Shown piece by piece: positions 16,800 through 26,115 of a stretch of 64,000 nucleotides of DNA. The translations under genes and the position numbers were made by a program. The DNA is from Aquitalea denitrificans (GTDB taxonomy: Bacteria > Pseudomonadota > Gammaproteobacteria > Burkholderiales > Chromobacteriaceae), in contig NZ_CP047241.1 in assembly GCF_009856625.1 (NCBI RefSeq), positions 2,232,001-2,296,000 on the forward strand, written 5' to 3'. The notes under the pieces were generated by a model. That model ran no database searches. It saw only the letters and a list, made by a program, of their open reading frames with translations, and was not told the DNA's origin. Each line of letters starts with the position of its first letter. Within the stretch, counting starts at the first letter, position 1.

Positions 16800-17816
16800 T
16801 TAAACAAGACTGCGAGACAGACTGGCCATCACATCGCATAGCTGGGCCAGTGAAAACTGTGGATCGCTCAGGCGGCGACTAAGGATGTAAACCGCCTCGG
16901 CGTAAGACTGGTGGCTGCACCAGGGTGCGTGTGGGTCCGTGACATCGATGATGTACCGGGTATCCAGCTGCTTGCCCCAGCACTGCGCCAGCATGGGGGC
17001 GGTAAGCGCCCCCGGAATCAACGCCAGACAGTTGCGCTCAGGCTGGCGGATGATCAGGCATTGCACCGGGGTGTCCGGCAGGCTGGAGGTGGCCGCAGTA
17101 AACAGGGCCAGCCAGGTGACGACCGCCAGCATGTCTTCACCCTCGCCATCCGGCAGCGGCAACAGATAAGTCTGCGAAGACAGGCTGCCCTGAAACTTGC
17201 GCAGCAACTGGCTGTGAAACACAAAGGACAGCAGCAGGGAGGCCAGATCGGCATTGCCCGACTGCGCCAACTGCGCAGACAACAGGCTGCAGGGCGTCAT
17301 GGCCAGGTGACGGCTGAGCAGTTGCTCGGCCAGTTCGGTATCTGCAGCGGAGCCTGCACCAAACAAGGATTGCTCCTCCAGATACTGGCGGCAGGCCACC
17401 ATCTCCACTGCGTTGTCGATGGCATTGCTCAGCTGCTCCTGCAAACCGTTGTAGAACAGCTCGTTGGACAGCATCATCACGCCCACCGGCGGACGCGGCA
17501 TATCAGAAGGCAGCAGCGACGCAGCCACCAGCGGATACAGCCTGCCACTTTCGTCCCGGCTGGGCTGGATTACCCCCAGGGCCAGCCATGCGCCATCGGG
17601 CGTGCGGGTAAGGAAGGAAGAAGCCGGCATTTGCTGGTAACGCTGGCGTGCGCTGTCGTCGTCCAGCAGCACCAGGCTGTCGGCAATCACATGATCCAGC
17701 TGGGCCGCTGCCGTATGCGTGGCATTGATGCGGATGAAGTCACCACGTCGCGGCAGTTTGCCAAATACGCAGAATTCCCCTGCGGTTACTGGTGTGCGCT
17801 TGAAATTGAAGGCCAT
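16800..17816 (-). CDS. tagF: T6SS-associated protein TagF
   Basis: A 338-residue TagF protein. The N-terminal third shows the domain signature GEFCVFGKLPRRGDFIRIN. TagF represses T6SS assembly post-translationally, either with or without the PpkA/PppA phosphorylation switch. No kinase or phosphatase gene is in this locus, so it may act independently. It is 17 bases after tssM on the same strand. Confidence 0.88.
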   Translation of the reverse strand: MAFNFKRTPVTAGEFCVFGKLPRRGDFIRINATHTAAAQLDHVIADSLVLLDDDSARQRYQQMPASSFLTRTPDGAWLALGVIQPSRDESGRLYPLVAASLLPSDMPRPPVGVMMLSNELFYNGLQEQLSNAIDNAVEMVACRQYLEEQSLFGAGSAADTELAEQLLSRHLAMTPCSLLSAQLAQSGNADLASLLLSFVFHSQLLRKFQGSLSSQTYLLPLPDGEGEDMLAVVTWLALFTAATSSLPDTPVQCLIIRQPERNCLALIPGALTAPMLAQCWGKQLDTRYIIDVTDPHAPWCSHQSYAEAVYILSRRLSDPQFSLAQLCDVMASLSRSLV

Positions 17817-17832
17817 GTACTGGTCGTCCTTG

Positions 17833-20800
17833 TTACAAAGTCACGCGCTCAGGCAGGTTTAGTTTGTAAAGCTTGATCAGTTGCAAGGGATTGACTCCAC
17901 CAACCATACGGAAATTGAAACGCACCATCTGCCCGTCCGTGGCTTTTCCGGCAGGCCAGGACAGCTGCACCAGATCGCTGCTGTCTTGCACAACCTTGGC
18001 TGCGGCCAGCAGACGCATCAGACCCATGCGACCGGACTGGCTGGCAACCACACTGGCTGCGCCGTTATACGAAACAACCTGGATGCGCGCGCCGCCGGCA
18101 TTGTCACTGCCCGGCCAGTTAAACGGCTGCCAGGTTTGTGGGCCGTTGCGGTAACGCAGCTCCTGGCCATCCACCACAATGGATATTTCCGACAGCCCTG
18201 GCGTGGGCTGCGGTTGCAGCTCGAAACGGCTGTTTTCGCCATCCTGCAACTGGGTGGAGGCCAATGCTCCCAGTTTGCCGGCGGCGGACAGGAACTCCGG
18301 ATTGAAGCGAATGCCCTGCTCGCCCCAGGCGCGTGCCACCAGCGTGTCTCCCTTGCGCTGCACCAGGCCGTTCAGGTATTTGTTGATGAATTTGTCCAGC
18401 ACGCCATCATTGGCTTTGACAAAGCGGTTGATCTCGGCCACCGAGGCTGCGCTACCCGAATCGGTAAACGGATACTTGCTGGCCAGCTGCTTCCATTGCG
18501 GCAGCACCTCATTGGCCCAGGCCTGGTTAATGTCCTGCTGCACCGGCCCCAGCATCGCGGTATAGGACTGCGACAGCGGACGCACCAGCATGGGGCGCAC
18601 CATGGCCGCGGTATCGGTCGACACCTGGTTGAGCAACGAGTTGTCTACATAGGAAATGGTATCGGCCAGTTCGGAGCCGGAACCGTTCAGCGTGGCCTGC
18701 AATGTAGCGCGGGCCTGCGGACCCGGCTCGTCAGTGGAAGCAATCGATGCCACCTTGGCTTTCAGCTTGGCCAGTTGGTCGAGATAGCCGTTGATAGGCG
18801 GGTTGTCGCCCTTGACCAGCTGGGCCACTCCGGCAAAAGCCTGACCCACTTCGCCAAATTGCTTGTCACCGGTTTTCTTGCCTTGGCCATCACTACCGCC
18901 CTTGAGAAACTCGGTTGTTTTCTCCAGTACCGACTGCTTGGCGTTCTCCAGCGAGCGGTTCAGTTCGGACGGGTTATCCCAGGAGGTTTCCATGGTTGCA
19001 CGCACCAGAATCAGCTTCACCGGCGAACTCTGCTTGTCAGACAAGCGGGTCAGCGCCGACGCCGACTGCGCCGGGTTACTGAAATCACGCACCGTCACAC
19101 CGGGCAGGAATTTCTTCCAGGCGGCAATGTACTGGGTGCGGTACAGCGCCATCAGCGCGGCACGGTTTTTCTCGACATTGCCGTCCTTGCCCAGATTGTC
19201 CTGCATGGACGAAGCAAGTACCCAGTCATCGCCACGAATCTCGCCCTTGCTGGCTTCATCGATGGCTGCTTTGACATAGCCGTTCCAGGCTTCGCGGGTG
19301 AACACCCCCTCCACCATCTGGCTGCTGGCCATGATGTCGAGATCGCGATTATCCAGGATGCGGGCCACCGTCAACGGTGCGTAACGGGTATTGGCGCGGG
19401 CGCGGATTTCGTTGTACACGCGCTCTTCAGCCGACAAATGCTTGTAGGAGCTGCGCAGGGTGTCGCGTACTTCGCTGACCAGGCGCGTATCGTTGTCGAT
19501 CAAAGGCAGGTCGCCCGCCTTGATCTGACTGACATAGAAAGCCACCAGTTTTTCGGCGACCGACATGATTTCTTCTACCGAATACTGGCCACGCTGGCTT
19601 TCCAGATAAGGCCGCCAGTAGCGCGGAATCTGGTCGATCAGTTGCGGCTCGTCCATGCGCTTTTGCTCGTGCAGCATCAGATAGGTTTTCAGCGCGTTGT
19701 ATCCCACTTCCAGCTTGACCGGCTGGTTAGCAGCAGCGGCGTTGCCAACAAGCTGACCGGTCGGCGCACTGGCATCCAGCATGGCGGCGGTGGCCTTTTG
19801 CGCCCAGTAGTCGTAAGCACCGAGTGCGCCAATAACGATATTGGGCAGGCTCCTGTGCGGCTTGGTCGGCCGCGGATGGGGCTTGGCCGCCGGGGCAGCG
19901 TGTACCGGCTCAGGTTTGGCTTCCGGCTTGGCGACCACTGCTTCGGTTTTGGGAACAGCCACCGGCTGGGTTTCGGGCTGCGCCTTGTACTGCTTGATGG
20001 TGTCTTCCAGATTGTGCTGCACCGGCACCAGCATCACCTGCCGCAGGCCAGCAAAGTATTCCTTGCGCAGCCCTACTTCCAGATCATTGCCCTGGTACAG
20101 CCCCCAGCCCAGTTGCCAAGGCTCGCCGTTTTTACGGTAGTCCTGGAACTCTTCCAGCCGCTTTTGCAGTACCAACAAGCCGCGGAGCTTGTTGTACAAC
20201 TGGCCGGACGCCATCATTTTCCGTGCTTCACCACGATCACTGGCAACTTGTGCCAGCAGGCGCTGATTGCCAATGTATGTCCACGACCATACCCCGGCCA
20301 CGCCGGCCAACAGCAATACGCCAAAGACCATGGCCAACAATCTGGCGCGGCCGCCACGCGGTGCTGTCTGACGGGAAATCAGATGCTGATCGGGAAACAG
20401 TACCTCCCGGAAAAAGTCGCGCAGGAAAAAACTGTATGAAGATGGGGCCTGCTTGCCATCACGCCCGACCGCACTCAGGTCGAACTGGCCTTGCACACGG
20501 TTGGCCGCCACAATGCGCGGCACACCCTCTTGCAAGGCACTGGTGAAATAGAAACCGCGCAACAGCGGCCGGCCGTGATACGGGTCTTCCTCATGCAGCA
20601 GGCGCATGAATTTGACTACCGCTTCTTTCAGACCATGAAATTCGATGGGAAAAGCAAAGTGCGCCGGGCTGACCTGGCTGCCACGGTGCTGCACCAGCTT
20701 GTCCTCACCCATCTGCACCAGGCCACGGTATAGCAGTTCAAATTGCTGGGCAGTGGCCGTGGCAACGTCAAAACCCTTGCCCTGTTCGGCACTCAGCGTT

Positions 20801-21639
20801 ACGCCCCAGACACGGGAGCGCTCTTCATCGCCGGCATCCTGAAAGAACTGGGCAAAGCCGCCCAGCAAGTCCAGCTTGGTAAACACCAGATACACCGGCA
20901 CCTGGGCGCCAAAGGTATTGCACATTTCATGAATGCGCTCGCGCACCTGGCGCGCATAAGTGGTGAAGCCTTCAGTATTGTGCTGGGCCAGCTCGGGCAG
21001 GCTGATGGCCACCAGGATGCCGTTGACCGGGGCTTTGGTGCGATGCTTTTTCAGCAGCTTGAGAAATTCCAGCCACTCGACACGGTCTTCGGTCTGGGTA
21101 GCGTAGCGGCCAGCGGTATCCAGCAGCACCCCTTCCGTGGAGAAGAACCAGTCACAATTGCGCGTACCGCCCACCCCCTGGATGCCACTCTTGTCGCTAA
21201 ATGGAAAGGTAAGGCCGGACTGCAGGATGGCCGAGCTTTTACCAGCCGCCGGATGGCCAATAATCATATACCAGGGTAATTCGTACAGCGCCGCGCTGCC
21301 GCTAGACACCCCCAGCTTGGATTTTTTCAGGGTATCCACTGCCGCCAGCATTTTTTGCCGCAGCAGTGTTACTTCGGCGCGCTTGCCAGCATCGGCACCG
21401 ATCACAGCATCATCCGCCTGTTTGCGCAGCATCTTCTCCAGCAGGCTGCCGGCGCGGCGGGTAAGCAGCTGACCTACCAGCAAAGTCAGCACCCACAGCA
21501 GCATTACCCCCACAATCCACCCGAGACGCGCTTCCGGTGAAGGCAGCCCCATCCAGGGTCCGACAAACCAGATAAGCAGGATCAAAATCAGGAAACCAAT
21601 CGCCGAGGCGACCTTCCCATGCCGAAGCCAAGCTTGCAT
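17833..21639 (-). CDS. tssM: T6SS inner-membrane complex protein TssM (IcmF)
   Basis: A 1268-residue IcmF/VasK protein. Two N-terminal membrane helices (about residues 13-30 and 38-60), a cytoplasmic NTPase domain with Walker A GHPAAGKSS, a third membrane helix near residue 440 (LLAMVFGVLLLAGVAGVWSW) and a long periplasmic part containing a Pro/Lys-rich linker (APAAKPHPRPTKPHRS). With TssL and TssJ it forms the trans-envelope channel. ATG 21639 is used; a GTG 9 bases upstream is possible. Confidence 0.95.
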   Translation of the reverse strand: MQAWLRHGKVASAIGFLILILLIWFVGPWMGLPSPEARLGWIVGVMLLWVLTLLVGQLLTRRAGSLLEKMLRKQADDAVIGADAGKRAEVTLLRQKMLAAVDTLKKSKLGVSSGSAALYELPWYMIIGHPAAGKSSAILQSGLTFPFSDKSGIQGVGGTRNCDWFFSTEGVLLDTAGRYATQTEDRVEWLEFLKLLKKHRTKAPVNGILVAISLPELAQHNTEGFTTYARQVRERIHEMCNTFGAQVPVYLVFTKLDLLGGFAQFFQDAGDEERSRVWGVTLSAEQGKGFDVATATAQQFELLYRGLVQMGEDKLVQHRGSQVSPAHFAFPIEFHGLKEAVVKFMRLLHEEDPYHGRPLLRGFYFTSALQEGVPRIVAANRVQGQFDLSAVGRDGKQAPSSYSFFLRDFFREVLFPDQHLISRQTAPRGGRARLLAMVFGVLLLAGVAGVWSWTYIGNQRLLAQVASDRGEARKMMASGQLYNKLRGLLVLQKRLEEFQDYRKNGEPWQLGWGLYQGNDLEVGLRKEYFAGLRQVMLVPVQHNLEDTIKQYKAQPETQPVAVPKTEAVVAKPEAKPEPVHAAPAAKPHPRPTKPHRSLPNIVIGALGAYDYWAQKATAAMLDASAPTGQLVGNAAAANQPVKLEVGYNALKTYLMLHEQKRMDEPQLIDQIPRYWRPYLESQRGQYSVEEIMSVAEKLVAFYVSQIKAGDLPLIDNDTRLVSEVRDTLRSSYKHLSAEERVYNEIRARANTRYAPLTVARILDNRDLDIMASSQMVEGVFTREAWNGYVKAAIDEASKGEIRGDDWVLASSMQDNLGKDGNVEKNRAALMALYRTQYIAAWKKFLPGVTVRDFSNPAQSASALTRLSDKQSSPVKLILVRATMETSWDNPSELNRSLENAKQSVLEKTTEFLKGGSDGQGKKTGDKQFGEVGQAFAGVAQLVKGDNPPINGYLDQLAKLKAKVASIASTDEPGPQARATLQATLNGSGSELADTISYVDNSLLNQVSTDTAAMVRPMLVRPLSQSYTAMLGPVQQDINQAWANEVLPQWKQLASKYPFTDSGSAASVAEINRFVKANDGVLDKFINKYLNGLVQRKGDTLVARAWGEQGIRFNPEFLSAAGKLGALASTQLQDGENSRFELQPQPTPGLSEISIVVDGQELRYRNGPQTWQPFNWPGSDNAGGARIQVVSYNGAASVVASQSGRMGLMRLLAAAKVVQDSSDLVQLSWPAGKATDGQMVRFNFRMVGGVNPLQLIKLYKLNLPERVTL

Positions 21640-21666
21640 AACCACCACTTCTTGAAAATTGAAACG

Positions 21667-22524
21667 TTACCTTTTACCCAGCAATACCTTTAGCGAACCG
21701 GTCTGCTCGATATGCCCATAATCCTTGAAACTCCAGTTACCACCCCAGGTAAGCCCGGCGGTTTGCGCCTCTTCGCCCAGTGCCTGGTAAGCCTGCATCG
21801 CCCACGGGTCACGCTCTGAAATCACCACCTTGCCGGCACGCATCGGTGCCAGATCGACAGCCAGACCGTATTGGTGCTTGCTTTGCCCACCCTTGGCCTG
21901 GGTAACATGATTACCCTGCGCGGCCAGTGCATTCTGTCGCTCCGGGCTGCGATAACCCTCCAGCAGCACCATGCCGAATCCACGCGCCCGCATTGCCACC
22001 ATCACCCGCAATACGGTCTGCACAAAGGCCGGATTCATGTGAGCCCAGTCACGGTTGGCATGCACGATATCCAGAGAAGGCATCTGGTTTTGCACATCAG
22101 CAAAGGCGGTGGGTGGCAAGGGCGGCGGCGGCACCAGCTTTTCTTCCAGCAAGGTCTGCTTGATACGACCGGCCTGCTGATAATCCTGGGCCACGTAATC
22201 AGGGCGCTGGTAGTAATGCCCACCCATCTTGAACACGGCTACCACTCCAAGCCCCACCAGCAACAGTGACAGCAAGGGTAAGGTCACCCAGCGATAGCTG
22301 TGTAGCCGAGCTGCCGCTGCAGGCTCAGCCGTCGTCACGACCTCGGCTTCTCCAGGAGGCCGAGCAAGGGGCACAGACACCCCCTGCTCCAGCACCGCAT
22401 CGGCGGAGGTGTCGACTGCCCAACTGCCAGCAACCTGGCCTCCCAGGAAAAAACGCCACCCCACCCACGCCACCAACACCACAAGAGCGGCTATGACGAA
22501 AGGCAGTGCGATAGTCCACTGCAT
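21667..22524 (-). CDS. T6SS-linked M15-family peptidoglycan peptidase (TagX-like)
   Basis: A 285-residue membrane-anchored peptidase. Membrane helix at residues ~5-27, a second at ~78-98, a Pro-rich stretch (PPPPLPPTAF), then an M15 catalytic domain with GYRSPERQNAL, zinc ligands His217 and Asp224 (SKHQYGLAVDLAP) and His271 (DYGHIE). M15 enzymes cut peptidoglycan cross-links. TagX of Acinetobacter, a wall L,D-endopeptidase, is needed to open the wall for T6SS assembly, and this could have the same job. First gene of the minus arm, 27 bases before tssM. Confidence 0.8.
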   Translation of the reverse strand: MQWTIALPFVIAALVVLVAWVGWRFFLGGQVAGSWAVDTSADAVLEQGVSVPLARPPGEAEVVTTAEPAAAARLHSYRWVTLPLLSLLLVGLGVVAVFKMGGHYYQRPDYVAQDYQQAGRIKQTLLEEKLVPPPPLPPTAFADVQNQMPSLDIVHANRDWAHMNPAFVQTVLRVMVAMRARGFGMVLLEGYRSPERQNALAAQGNHVTQAKGGQSKHQYGLAVDLAPMRAGKVVISERDPWAMQAYQALGEEAQTAGLTWGGNWSFKDYGHIEQTGSLKVLLGKR

Positions 22525-22550
22525 GATTCATTCCAGTAATTCAGATATTT

Positions 22551-22647
22551 TACACTTAGTTTAAAGTGTATTTATCTTATGTAACAATAGCCATACGGTA
22601 TATTGTAATGTACTTTTTCATGACTTTTGACTAGTTGTAATTACTAG
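22551..22647. promoter_or_regulatory. Divergent T6SS promoter region with two dyads
   Basis: AT-rich 171-base gap between the two T6SS arms. It contains a perfect dyad TACACTT (22551-22557) / AAGTGTA (22564-22570) and a second CTAGT (22631-22635) / ACTAG (22643-22647) that overlaps a possible -35 box TTGACT (22627-22632), with TAAAAT at 22648 as a poor -10. Both dyads are candidate operators; the proteins that bind are unknown. Confidence 0.45.
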
Positions 22648-22695
22648 TAAAATATGAAGCTTCCATTCCAAACCATCTGAATTCAGAATTTACCC

Positions 22696-23229
22696 ATGCT
22701 GAAGAGACCTAGAGCACACTGCCTGCACATGCTGCTGAAAGCCTTGCCAGTACTGGCATTGGCTGCTTGCGGCGGCCCCAAGCTGGTAAATGTCACCGGC
22801 GAGGGCAGCAAGGGCATGAACCGTGACGCACAAGGCAAACCCTTGTCCGTGGTGGTGCATATTTATCAGTTGCGCAATGCCGATGCTTTCAACCGCATGA
22901 CCATGGATAGCCTGCTGAGCGGGAAGCCAGAAGCGGATTTGCTAGGCAATTCGCTGATCTCCAGCAAGGAGCTCACCCTTATTCCAGGGGGAAAGCTGGC
23001 CGAGCAGGAAACCATAGGCGAAGAAACGCGATACGTTGGCGTGGTGGGCTTTTTCAGGCAAGCAGACCCGGCCTACTGGCGTTTACTGTATGCGGCAGAA
23101 GCGGTGAAAAGTGACGGCCTTAATTTCAAGGCGGCCGACTGCTATCTGCAACCAGTGCGGACCAAGAATACCGCCATCCCGGGGCAGCCGGCGCAAATAC
23201 CAAGCATTTGTCATGCTCAGCAGCGTTAA
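22696..23229 (+). CDS. tssJ: T6SS outer-membrane lipoprotein TssJ
   Basis: A 177-residue lipoprotein (lipobox ALAAC, Cys25 from this start; ATG 22729 would give a shorter signal). The transthyretin-like TssJ core is visible: LSVVVHIYQLRNADAFNRM, SLISSKELTLIPGG, TRYVGVVGFFRQADPAYWR. It joins TssM and TssL to the outer membrane. First gene of the plus arm; a 288-base gap with its own promoter follows. Confidence 0.92.
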   Translation: MLKRPRAHCLHMLLKALPVLALAACGGPKLVNVTGEGSKGMNRDAQGKPLSVVVHIYQLRNADAFNRMTMDSLLSGKPEADLLGNSLISSKELTLIPGGKLAEQETIGEETRYVGVVGFFRQADPAYWRLLYAAEAVKSDGLNFKAADCYLQPVRTKNTAIPGQPAQIPSICHAQQR

Positions 23230-23311
23230 AAAGTTAAAACCCCTGCACAAGACTGTCTCAATTTAACAACAATTGTTATGAGTCATTCAATGATTCATTA
23301 ATTTAATTTTA

Positions 23312-23340
23312 TTGACATCTTGCACCCAATAAATATGACA
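23312..23340 (+). promoter_or_regulatory. Candidate sigma-70 promoter before tssK
   Basis: TTGACA (23312-23317) with a 16-base spacer to TATGAC (23334-23339). It lies in an AT-rich 288-base gap between tssJ and tssK. A palindrome AACAATTGTT (23268-23277) is 35 bases upstream. The remainder of the gap (23341-23517) is featureless. Confidence 0.45.
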
Positions 23341-23517
23341 AATGATAGTTATACTAAGTAAATATACGCATAAAGCACTAAAACTCACCAAAACCAGATT
23401 TGACAAGGCAATCCGCAAGCACTGGCAACAGCGCCATGAAGCGGAAAATCGACACGATGAACCAGAGCATTACGCTACGACAGCCATAATGCTATGCGCA
23501 TGAAAGTTTGAAATCAG

Positions 23518-24864
23518 ATGCAACAAGCAAAACGGGTTCTGTGGGGTGAAGGCATGTTTCTTCGACCGCAGCATTTCCAGCAACAGTCACTTTTCCTGGA
23601 ACAAAAAACTACGGCACTGCTGCAGCACGCACGCCGCCACCAATGGGGACTTATCCAGCTGAAACTGGACGAACAGGCACTCAAGGGCGGCATGGTGCAT
23701 CTGGATGAACTGGCCCTGCTGTTTCGTGACGGCACCCTGTACCAGGCCCCCACCAATGCGGCGCTGCCCCTGTCACGCGAGCTGACAGCACTGCCGCAAC
23801 TAGGTATCAAAACGCGTCTTTATGCCTGCCTGGCCAATATGCAGCCCTATGGTGGCAATACCCGCAGCGGCGATGCCAGTGCGCGCCCTACCCGCTTCAC
23901 CAGCCAGCAAAGCGAGCTGGGCGACCTGTACACACAGGCAGTAGACGCCGATATCAGCACGCTGGAGCTGGATGTTCGTCTGATGCTGGAAGAAGAAAAC
24001 CGCGATGGTTACGATGCCATCGCCCTGTGCGACCTGGAAAAGAACGCCACCGGCCAATGGGTAGTGGCGGCAGGGTTTATCCCGCCGCTCACCACGGTAA
24101 GTGCATCGGATGATATCCAGCAGTTGCTGCGCCGCCTGCTGGATATCCTGCTGGTAAAAAGCCAGTCACTGGCAGGCAGCCACCGCGAGCGGGCAAAAAG
24201 CGTAGTCGAGTATGGCTCCACCGACATCAGCTCTTTCTGGCTGCTACACAGCGTCAACCGCAACTTTGCCCGGCTGCGCCACCTGTCCCTGTGCCAGCCG
24301 CTGCACCCGGAAGAGCTATACATGGCGCTGGCTGAGTTCTGTGGCGAACTGCAAACCTTCTCTACGTTGTACAGCCTGGCCGACATTCCAGCCTATCGCC
24401 ACGACCAGCTGCAACAGGTACTGCCCGTGCTGGACCGGCAAATCCGCGAACTGCTCGATACCGTGATCTCCGCCCGCTACACGGTCATTCCACTGCATTC
24501 ACCCAAGCCGTCATTCCATATCGGCCGCCTGGAAAGCGACCGCCTGCTGGAAAACGTGGATTTCTACCTGTCGGTGCAAAGCGAGCTGCCGGCCTCCCAG
24601 ATAATCGACAACGTACCGCTCAAGATGAAGATTGGTGCACCAGACGACGTGGAGAAAATCCTCAACTCCGCCCTGCGCGGCGTCGCCATCCACCATGCGG
24701 CGCAAACGCCATCCGCGGTGCCGGTACGGGTTGGCAACCACTACTTTGCCTTCGAGCCGCATGGCGACATCTTCAGCCGCATGCTGCAGTCGCGCAGCAT
24801 CTGCATTTACCTTCCGCAAACCCTGTCAGATCTGAAGCTAGAGCTGATCGCCGTCTTCCGCTGA
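23518..24864 (+). CDS. tssK: T6SS baseplate protein TssK
   Basis: A 448-residue TssK with the typical N-terminus QAKRVLWGEGMFLRPQHFQQQ. It links the baseplate to the TssL/TssM membrane complex. The middle has LLHSVNRNFARLRHLS and LHPEELYMALAEFCGEL; the C-terminus ends in the usual LELIAVFR. The stop is 7 bases before tssL. Confidence 0.95.
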   Translation: MQQAKRVLWGEGMFLRPQHFQQQSLFLEQKTTALLQHARRHQWGLIQLKLDEQALKGGMVHLDELALLFRDGTLYQAPTNAALPLSRELTALPQLGIKTRLYACLANMQPYGGNTRSGDASARPTRFTSQQSELGDLYTQAVDADISTLELDVRLMLEEENRDGYDAIALCDLEKNATGQWVVAAGFIPPLTTVSASDDIQQLLRRLLDILLVKSQSLAGSHRERAKSVVEYGSTDISSFWLLHSVNRNFARLRHLSLCQPLHPEELYMALAEFCGELQTFSTLYSLADIPAYRHDQLQQVLPVLDRQIRELLDTVISARYTVIPLHSPKPSFHIGRLESDRLLENVDFYLSVQSELPASQIIDNVPLKMKIGAPDDVEKILNSALRGVAIHHAAQTPSAVPVRVGNHYFAFEPHGDIFSRMLQSRSICIYLPQTLSDLKLELIAVFR

Positions 24865-24871
24865 GTACGCC

Positions 24872-25576
24872 ATGAGCCAAGCTATTGCTACCCCGACCAC
24901 CGAACGCCCCATCACCCTGTCGGCACCCGCGGCCCCCTCGCTGCGGGAAATGCTGGAGGACGGCATTTACCTGCTGTTTCTGCTGAAGGATGGCAATGCC
25001 CCCGGCAGTGCTGTCGAATTCAACCGTCGTGTGGATGGTTTTCTTTCCCAGTACGAAAAAAACGCCCGCAACTTCAGCAAGGACATGAATGACGTCAATC
25101 ATGCCAAGTACGCCTTTTGCGCCTTGATGGACGAAATCATCCTGTCCTCGTCCTTCTCCTTGCGTGACGAATGGGAACGCATGCCGCTGCAGCTGCGTTT
25201 GTTCGGCGAGCATCTGGCCGGAGAAGGCTTTTTCAACCGGCTGGAACAGCTGCGACTGGAACCCACCCGCAATATCGAAGCGCTGGAAGTGTTCTACACC
25301 TGCCTGCTACTGGGCTTTCAGGGCAAATACCTGCTGGAAGGCGAAGAAAAGCTGGGCTACCTCACCCACAAGCTGGGCCAGGAAATCCAGCAGGTGCGTG
25401 GCGGCAAGGCGGAGTTCGCCCCCAACTGGCAGCTGCCGCAGCGCTTTCAGGCCTTTGTCCGGCACGAACTGCCCTTATGGCTGTACGTTGCCCTGCTGGC
25501 CGTAGTAGGCAGCGGCATTTTCCTGACCTACCGCTGGTTGCTGTCACAGCAATTAAGCAAGGTATTTGGCGGCTGA
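24872..25576 (+). CDS. tssL: T6SS membrane protein TssL (DotU/IcmH)
   Basis: A 234-residue DotU-type protein. The cytoplasmic domain contains YAFCALMDEIILSSSF and FYTCLLLGFQGKYLL; a single C-terminal membrane helix (LWLYVALLAVVGSGIFL, ~205-222) anchors it in the inner membrane. It lacks the OmpA-like extension found in some TssL; the lipoprotein at 13698 may supply wall binding instead. Confidence 0.94.
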   Translation: MSQAIATPTTERPITLSAPAAPSLREMLEDGIYLLFLLKDGNAPGSAVEFNRRVDGFLSQYEKNARNFSKDMNDVNHAKYAFCALMDEIILSSSFSLRDEWERMPLQLRLFGEHLAGEGFFNRLEQLRLEPTRNIEALEVFYTCLLLGFQGKYLLEGEEKLGYLTHKLGQEIQQVRGGKAEFAPNWQLPQRFQAFVRHELPLWLYVALLAVVGSGIFLTYRWLLSQQLSKVFGG

Positions 25577-25577
25577 G

Positions 25578-26057
25578 ATGAGCACCTTCAGCCGACACAC
25601 ACTGCTGCAGCCATCGGTACTGGACCGCCTGCTGGACGATCATCCGGACAACAGTGGCCAGGACCATGCGCCGTTATACGAGTTGCCGCAGTTCAAGCAA
25701 TCGCTGGCGCGCGATCTGGAAGCGCTGCTCAACACGCGGCTGATGCCGGCCGAAGTACGCGAAGACGACTACCCGCTGGCCCGCAGCAGCATGCTCAATT
25801 ACGGCATTCCCGACCTCAGCGGCATCAGCCTGTTGAACCCTGACGACCGCGAGCTGCTGCGCGAGCAACTGCGTCGTGCCATCGAAACCCACGAGCCGCG
25901 ACTATCGCGGGTACGGGTGAATCTGGATGCCCCGCGTGAAATGGAGCGCCATCTGCGTTTTCGCGTGGATGCGGTACTGCGCATTCACCCGCACCGCCCG
26001 CCGGTCACCTTCGATGCCACGCTGCAACTGTCATCCAATGTATACAAGGTGCAATAA
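25578..26057 (+). CDS. tssE: T6SS baseplate protein TssE
   Basis: A 159-residue gp25-like protein, a lysozyme-related baseplate wedge component. The start at 25578 is 1 base past the tssL stop. Visible features: DRLLDD near the N-terminus, EVREDDYPLARSSMLNYGIPDLSG and a C-terminal LRFRVDAVLRI. It has no glycoside-hydrolase active site, as expected for TssE. Confidence 0.92.
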   Translation: MSTFSRHTLLQPSVLDRLLDDHPDNSGQDHAPLYELPQFKQSLARDLEALLNTRLMPAEVREDDYPLARSSMLNYGIPDLSGISLLNPDDRELLREQLRRAIETHEPRLSRVRVNLDAPREMERHLRFRVDAVLRIHPHRPPVTFDATLQLSSNVYKVQ

Positions 26058-26115
26058 GCCATGCAGCAGCCCTGCCCTGGCGCAAACCTTGCAATGAATA
26101 AGAGATAAAACCGGG

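Noticed and set aside
17881..20439. 852-codon open frame on the plus strand inside tssM
   Set aside because: It is antisense to a clear tssM; residues are His/Gln/Arg-rich with no domain, as expected of a shadow in GC-rich DNA.
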